DNA of 6,418 nucleotides, from positions 1 to 6,418 of the forward strand of contig QNFC01000103.1 of the NCBI GenBank assembly GCA_003645395.1, read 5' to 3'. This DNA is from Gammaproteobacteria bacterium (GTDB lineage Bacteria; Pseudomonadota; Gammaproteobacteria; Immundisolibacterales; Immundisolibacteraceae). Below are positions 6,306 through 6,418 of this stretch, in pieces. Under the pieces are notes generated by a model. The model searched no databases. It saw only the letters and a program-made list of their open reading frames with translations, and was not told where the DNA came from. A program made the position numbers and the translations under genes. Positions within the stretch are counted from its first letter, which is position 1. Each line of letters begins with the position of its first letter.

Positions 6306-6418
6306 ATGATTGAGTCGACCACCATCACCACCGCCGATCAGGAATTCATGGCCCTGACGATGGACCCGAATTCAGACAACCCCCCGTTGATGCTGCTGGT
6401 CCACGGTTTTCCCGACAC
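6306..6418 (+). CDS. Alpha/beta-hydrolase, N-terminal fragment cut by window edge
   Basis: The frame is open to the window end, giving 37 residues that start MIESTTITTADQEFMALTMD. The end, PPLMLLVHGFPD (26-37), matches the strand plus HG oxyanion-hole motif that opens the core of alpha/beta-hydrolases, where HGFP followed by an acidic residue is common in epoxide-hydrolase, dehalogenase and esterase-like members. The nucleophile elbow and the rest of the triad lie beyond the window, so substrate and exact family cannot be given. The start has a good ribosome site 8 nt upstream. The gene follows ybbP by 37 bp on the same strand and could be in the same operon. No signal peptide is seen. Confidence 0.75.
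   Translation, partial: MIESTTITTADQEFMALTMDPNSDNPPLMLLVHGFPD

Noticed and set aside
1..6418. Defence systems, mobile elements, CRISPR arrays, toxin-antitoxin pairs or RNA genes
   Set aside because: The coding space is filled by conserved housekeeping genes. I saw no direct-repeat arrays, transposase motifs, tRNA-like folds or compositional islands.

Overview
The window looks like chromosomal DNA from a gammaproteobacterium. The evidence is a SucC/SucD pair that follows the E. coli proteins closely, next to a head-to-head tesA / ybbA-ybbP locus, an arrangement known from E. coli and relatives. The exact genus cannot be told from this sequence. The whole window reads as well-kept housekeeping DNA. 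I see no insertion sequences, CRISPR arrays, tRNA or rRNA genes, or attachment sites, and no gene with obviously foreign composition.

Layout, left to right. (1) Positions 1-1943, plus strand: the end of the TCA-cycle operon, with sucC (its first ~32 codons lie outside the window) overlapping sucD by 4 bp. (2) Positions 1944-2023: a short convergent intergenic gap filled by a long perfect hairpin, probably a terminator shared by sucD and the gene facing it. (3) Positions 2024-3122, minus strand: a two-gene unit, tesA (periplasmic SGNH esterase/thioesterase) followed 16 bp later by a small hotdog-fold acyl-CoA thioesterase. (4) Positions 3121-6268, plus strand: ybbA (ABC ATPase) and, after 4 bp, ybbP (large FtsX-type permease). 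(5) Positions 6306-6418, plus strand: the start of an alpha/beta-hydrolase gene that runs off the right edge.

How the parts fit. SucCD interconverts succinyl-CoA and succinate. TesA, YbbA and YbbP form a functional set: YbbA powers the YbbP membrane protein, and in E. coli TesA has been reported to associate with this transporter in the periplasm, which suggests removal and hydrolysis of hydrophobic or acylated molecules at the inner membrane. Here a cytoplasmic thioesterase and an alpha/beta-hydrolase flank the set, making an acyl/ester-hydrolase neighbourhood.

The most interesting physical feature is the tesA/ybbA junction. The two ATG codons lie on opposite strands and share two base pairs (CATG at 3120-3123), so there is no intergenic space and each promoter must lie inside the other gene. 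I found no wholly new system. The findings concern this junction, the terminator, and the hydrolase genes around YbbAP.
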